Of a stretch of DNA of 64,000 bases, positions 62,169 to 64,000 are shown piece after piece. Where the stretch lies: positions 60,672 to 124,671 of the forward strand of contig JBKECF010000086.1 in NCBI GenBank assembly GCA_047974375.1, read 5' to 3'. This DNA is from JBKECF01 sp047974375. Its GTDB lineage: Bacteria > Bacillota > Clostridia > Lachnospirales > CAMZNU01. A program made the translations under genes and the position numbers. Numbering within the stretch: position 1 is the stretch's first letter; every line of letters begins with the position of its first letter. Under the pieces are notes generated by a model. It was not told the origin of the DNA. It was given only the letters and a program-made list of their open reading frames with translations, and made no database searches.

Positions 62169-63183
62169 ATAAAGCCTCCCTGTCTAAACCTGATTTAAGT
62201 TGCTCATCTATAAAATTTTGTATATCTTCGAAGGTTGGCATTGCTTCAGAGCAGCTATGTGCTGAAACCAGCATGGATGCAGACGCAGAGGAATAAAACA
62301 TTATGTCTTTGATATTCATTTTTTCTAAAAGGCCATAAATGAAAAATGATGCATAACCATCTCCGCCGCCAAATGATTTCAATAGTTTAATAGGTATTGG
62401 TTTAATTTTAATTCTTTCGCCGCATGCGGTAGATACTACAGAGCCATCTTTTCCATGCTTTATAACAATAATTTTATTACCAAAAGTATGCCATAACTTA
62501 CTACTTATTTTATCATCGTTGTTGTTAGGGAGTATAAGACTTTCCATTAAAGTAAACTCTTCTCTAGAACCTAATATAATATCGCTTTGTTTACCTACAA
62601 TTGAGTAATACACAGCCATATCATACTTAGAATTCCAAGTATAATTCCTATGGTCGATATCAAAAATAACAACAACATTATTCTTTTTAGCATATTGGAG
62701 AGCTACTAGTGCCGCCTCCCTCGATGGGCTTCTGGCTAACGCTGTTCCGGAAAGGACAAGAATTTTACTATTTTTTATATAGTCCTCATTTACGTCTTCA
62801 GGTGACAAATGTAAATCTGATGCATCATTTCTATACATTAGAATACTGCTTTCCTTGGAACTTTTTATTTCTGTAAAGGTAAGGCCTAAGGAACTTTTTC
62901 CCTCATCTACAACAATGTTACTTGTGTCTATGTTTCTTTTTTTAAAAAAATCAGTAACAAAATTTCCGAATTGGTCTTTAGAAACCTTGCCTATAAAACC
63001 CACTTTTTTATTTAGTTTAGATAACCCCACAGCAATATTTGCAGGTGATCCCCCTAGATACTTTTTAAATGTTGTGCTCTCTTCCAAGGGCTTATTGGTG
63101 TCTACAGGATTAAAATCAATTGCAACTCTACCAATCAAAACTACATCGTATTCTTTTTTTGAATTAAATTTAAATGGTTCCAT
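62158..63183 (-). CDS. iolC: 5-dehydro-2-deoxygluconokinase
   Basis: A 341-residue PfkB-family sugar kinase. N-terminal GRVAIDFNP and YLGGSPANIAVGLSKLN match IolC; the C-terminal catalytic segment is FGGGDGYASFFIYGLL. It phosphorylates 2-deoxy-5-keto-gluconate. It is the first gene of the iol operon, with AAAGGTG before the ATG. The aldolase (IolJ) that follows in the pathway is not in this window. Confidence 0.94.
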   Translation of the reverse strand: MEPFKFNSKKEYDVVLIGRVAIDFNPVDTNKPLEESTTFKKYLGGSPANIAVGLSKLNKKVGFIGKVSKDQFGNFVTDFFKKRNIDTSNIVVDEGKSSLGLTFTEIKSSKESSILMYRNDASDLHLSPEDVNEDYIKNSKILVLSGTALARSPSREAALVALQYAKKNNVVVIFDIDHRNYTWNSKYDMAVYYSIVGKQSDIILGSREEFTLMESLILPNNNDDKISSKLWHTFGNKIIVIKHGKDGSVVSTACGERIKIKPIPIKLLKSFGGGDGYASFFIYGLLEKMNIKDIMFYSSASASMLVSAHSCSEAMPTFEDIQNFIDEQLKSGLDREALYDN

Positions 63184-63250
63184 ATAATTACACCTTTCAT
63201 TGATTATATTTAGATTATATTAAGATAATATGTAGAAATTTAATGACTTT

Positions 63251-63279
63251 ATATTATCATGGGTTGTTTAAATATGCAA
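63251..63279 (-). promoter_or_regulatory. Putative promoter of the iol operon
   Basis: On the minus strand TTGCAT (63274-63279) and TAATAT (63251-63256) are 17 bases apart, about 70 bases before the iolC start. A second TATAAT-rich stretch lies nearer the gene, so the start site is uncertain. The remaining 300 bases up to the Rpn gene are AT-rich with no other feature I can support. Confidence 0.4.
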
Positions 63280-63531
63280 TAAAAAAATCATTTTTGTAGG
63301 AATACTGAAATAAATTCAATATTTTTATTTATATTTTTAAATTCATATTAAATTGATGTACAATTTATATATAGTAGTCTTATAATAATAGTGATATTTT
63401 TTGTTTGGGATTTATTTACATGATAGTTTGAATGATAATTTTATGATCAAGTTAGTTTAAAATCAAAGGCGAAATAGGTAAAAGGAAAATTGTCTTGACA
63501 TAGCCTTAAAAAAAACACTTGCAAAAAACAA

Positions 63532-63560
63532 TTGTAAGATTACTACAAGAATATTATAAT
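63532..63560 (+). promoter_or_regulatory. Putative promoter of the Rpn-family gene
   Basis: TTGTAA (63532-63537) and TATAAT (63555-63560) are 17 bases apart, followed by AGGAGG and the ATG at 63580. The resulting leader is very short. A TTGACA at 63495 lacks a matching -10 box. Confidence 0.4.
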
Positions 63561-63579
63561 AAAACTACAGGAGGCGTAT

Positions 63580-64000
63580 ATGGAAAAGGATAATAGAAAA
63601 CATAAGGACGCACTTTTTAGATATTTATTTAAAGAGCCAAAAAACTTTATAGAGCTGTACGAAGATATAACAAATCGAAGAATAAAGGAAGAAGATGTAA
63701 GATACTTCGATACGGAAACTTATTTAATGGCAAATGAGTGGAGAAATGATGTATCTTTTTTAGATGAAAACAATAAATTTATAATACTATTATAGCACCA
63801 GTCCAGTATTTCGGGAAATATGGTACTAAGAGCTTTAATATACACAGTAGAGTTATTAAAATTATACATAAAAGAAAATAACTTGAATCTATTAAGAAGA
63901 AAAGCAGTAAAGATACCAAAACCAGAGATATACATACTATACAATGGAAAAGAAAAAAATAAAGAAACAGAAATAAACTTAAGCAAAAATTTTTATAATG
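63580..64000 (+). pseudogene. Rpn-family PD-(D/E)XK nuclease gene with in-frame TAG (3' partial)
   Basis: The frame encodes an Rpn/YhgA-type recombination-promoting nuclease: KHKDALFRYLFKEPKNFIEL at the start, then NEWRNDVSFLD with the catalytic Asp. At 63793-63795 a TAG interrupts it, after which the same frame continues without stops to the window end (HQSSISGNMVLRALIYTVEL onward). Relatives read L-I-E-H-Q-S-S here, so the TAG replaces the Glu of the E-x-Q catalytic motif by one base change (GAG to TAG). AGGAGG precedes the ATG. The upstream 71-residue product alone would be inactive. The 3' end lies outside. Confidence 0.8.

Noticed and set aside
63793..63795. Reassigned or suppressed TAG codon
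   Set aside because: Many intact genes in the window, such as the first permease and the deaminase, end naturally at TAG, and no pyrrolysine genes are seen.
1..64000. tRNA or rRNA genes
   Set aside because: No cloverleaf with GGTTCGAATC-like T-arm or rRNA signature was recognised by eye in any intergenic gap.

Overview
The window is AT-rich, densely coded DNA with Gram-positive Shine-Dalgarno sites (AGGAGG), YesM/YesN-type two-component systems, CUT-type sugar ABC importers, a GlpP antiterminator and a CdaR-type activator. This points to an anaerobic Clostridia (Firmicutes), probably a Lachnospirales-like gut or saccharolytic lineage. The species cannot be fixed from the sequence alone. No rRNA, tRNA, prophage, CRISPR array or intact insertion sequence was seen.

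Layout. (1) 1-8043: the end of a sugar ABC importer (two permeases), a GH31 alpha-xylosidase-like enzyme, a cytoplasmic Cys-type sulfatase and a YesM/YesN pair, apparently a locus for a sulfated alpha-glycoside. (2) 8202-13620: a glycerol/glycerol-3-phosphate operon with promoter, leader terminator, FAD dehydrogenase with BFD iron-sulfur domain, second FAD/NAD oxidoreductase, DUF1667 protein, glpP and glpK. (3) 13757-15373: folC followed by the wreck of an HD-domain gene. (4) 15385-19749: glycerate utilisation (CdaR regulator, GntP permease, glycerate 2-kinase). (5) 20060-31712: a second glycan locus, with permeases, binding lipoprotein, a six-hairpin glycosidase and a GH31 enzyme on the minus strand and a divergent YesM/YesN pair. 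(6) 31855-41168, minus strand: a mannoside operon (binding protein, two permeases, GH38 alpha-mannosidase, GntR regulator, mannose-6-phosphate isomerase, ROK sugar kinase). (7) 41170-46270: a repeat-rich gap with an sRNA candidate, an 8-oxoguanine-deaminase-like gene, then a histidine kinase and a glycosidase lying head to head, both lacking their 5' halves. (8) 46501-50401: an unusual cassette of rhodanese lipoprotein, small membrane protein, ferredoxin-like protein, CCG (HdrB-like) protein, TVP38 protein and CDP-alcohol phosphotransferase. (9) 50461-63183, minus strand: a myo-inositol operon (iolC-B-D-E-A-G, a second Gfo/Idh dehydrogenase, an RbsBAC-type importer and a DeoR regulator). (10) 63580-end: an Rpn-family nuclease gene with an in-frame stop.

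The most distinctive signal is not a gene. At least nine intergenic copies of a modular repeat are present (8055, 11395, 18301, 19803, 24261, 28320, 34462, 41437, 53936). A left arm beginning ATCGGTAAGAATTAGACC and a right arm ending GGATAGGTCTATTGACT bracket zero to several hairpin units whose flanks are constant (TCTGGTC ... TGCTC) while the stems change with complementarity kept. The architecture resembles pneumococcal BOX elements (boxA-boxB(n)-boxC), but the sequence is one I do not recognise. Right arms abut gene boundaries: two supply the stop codon of the neighbouring gene and three end within about ten bases of a ribosome-binding site. Two copies sit between perfect inverted repeats, as if inserted in hairpin loops.

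Together the genes describe a specialist in imported oligosaccharides and polyols, with each locus carrying its own importer, cytoplasmic glycosidases and local regulator.
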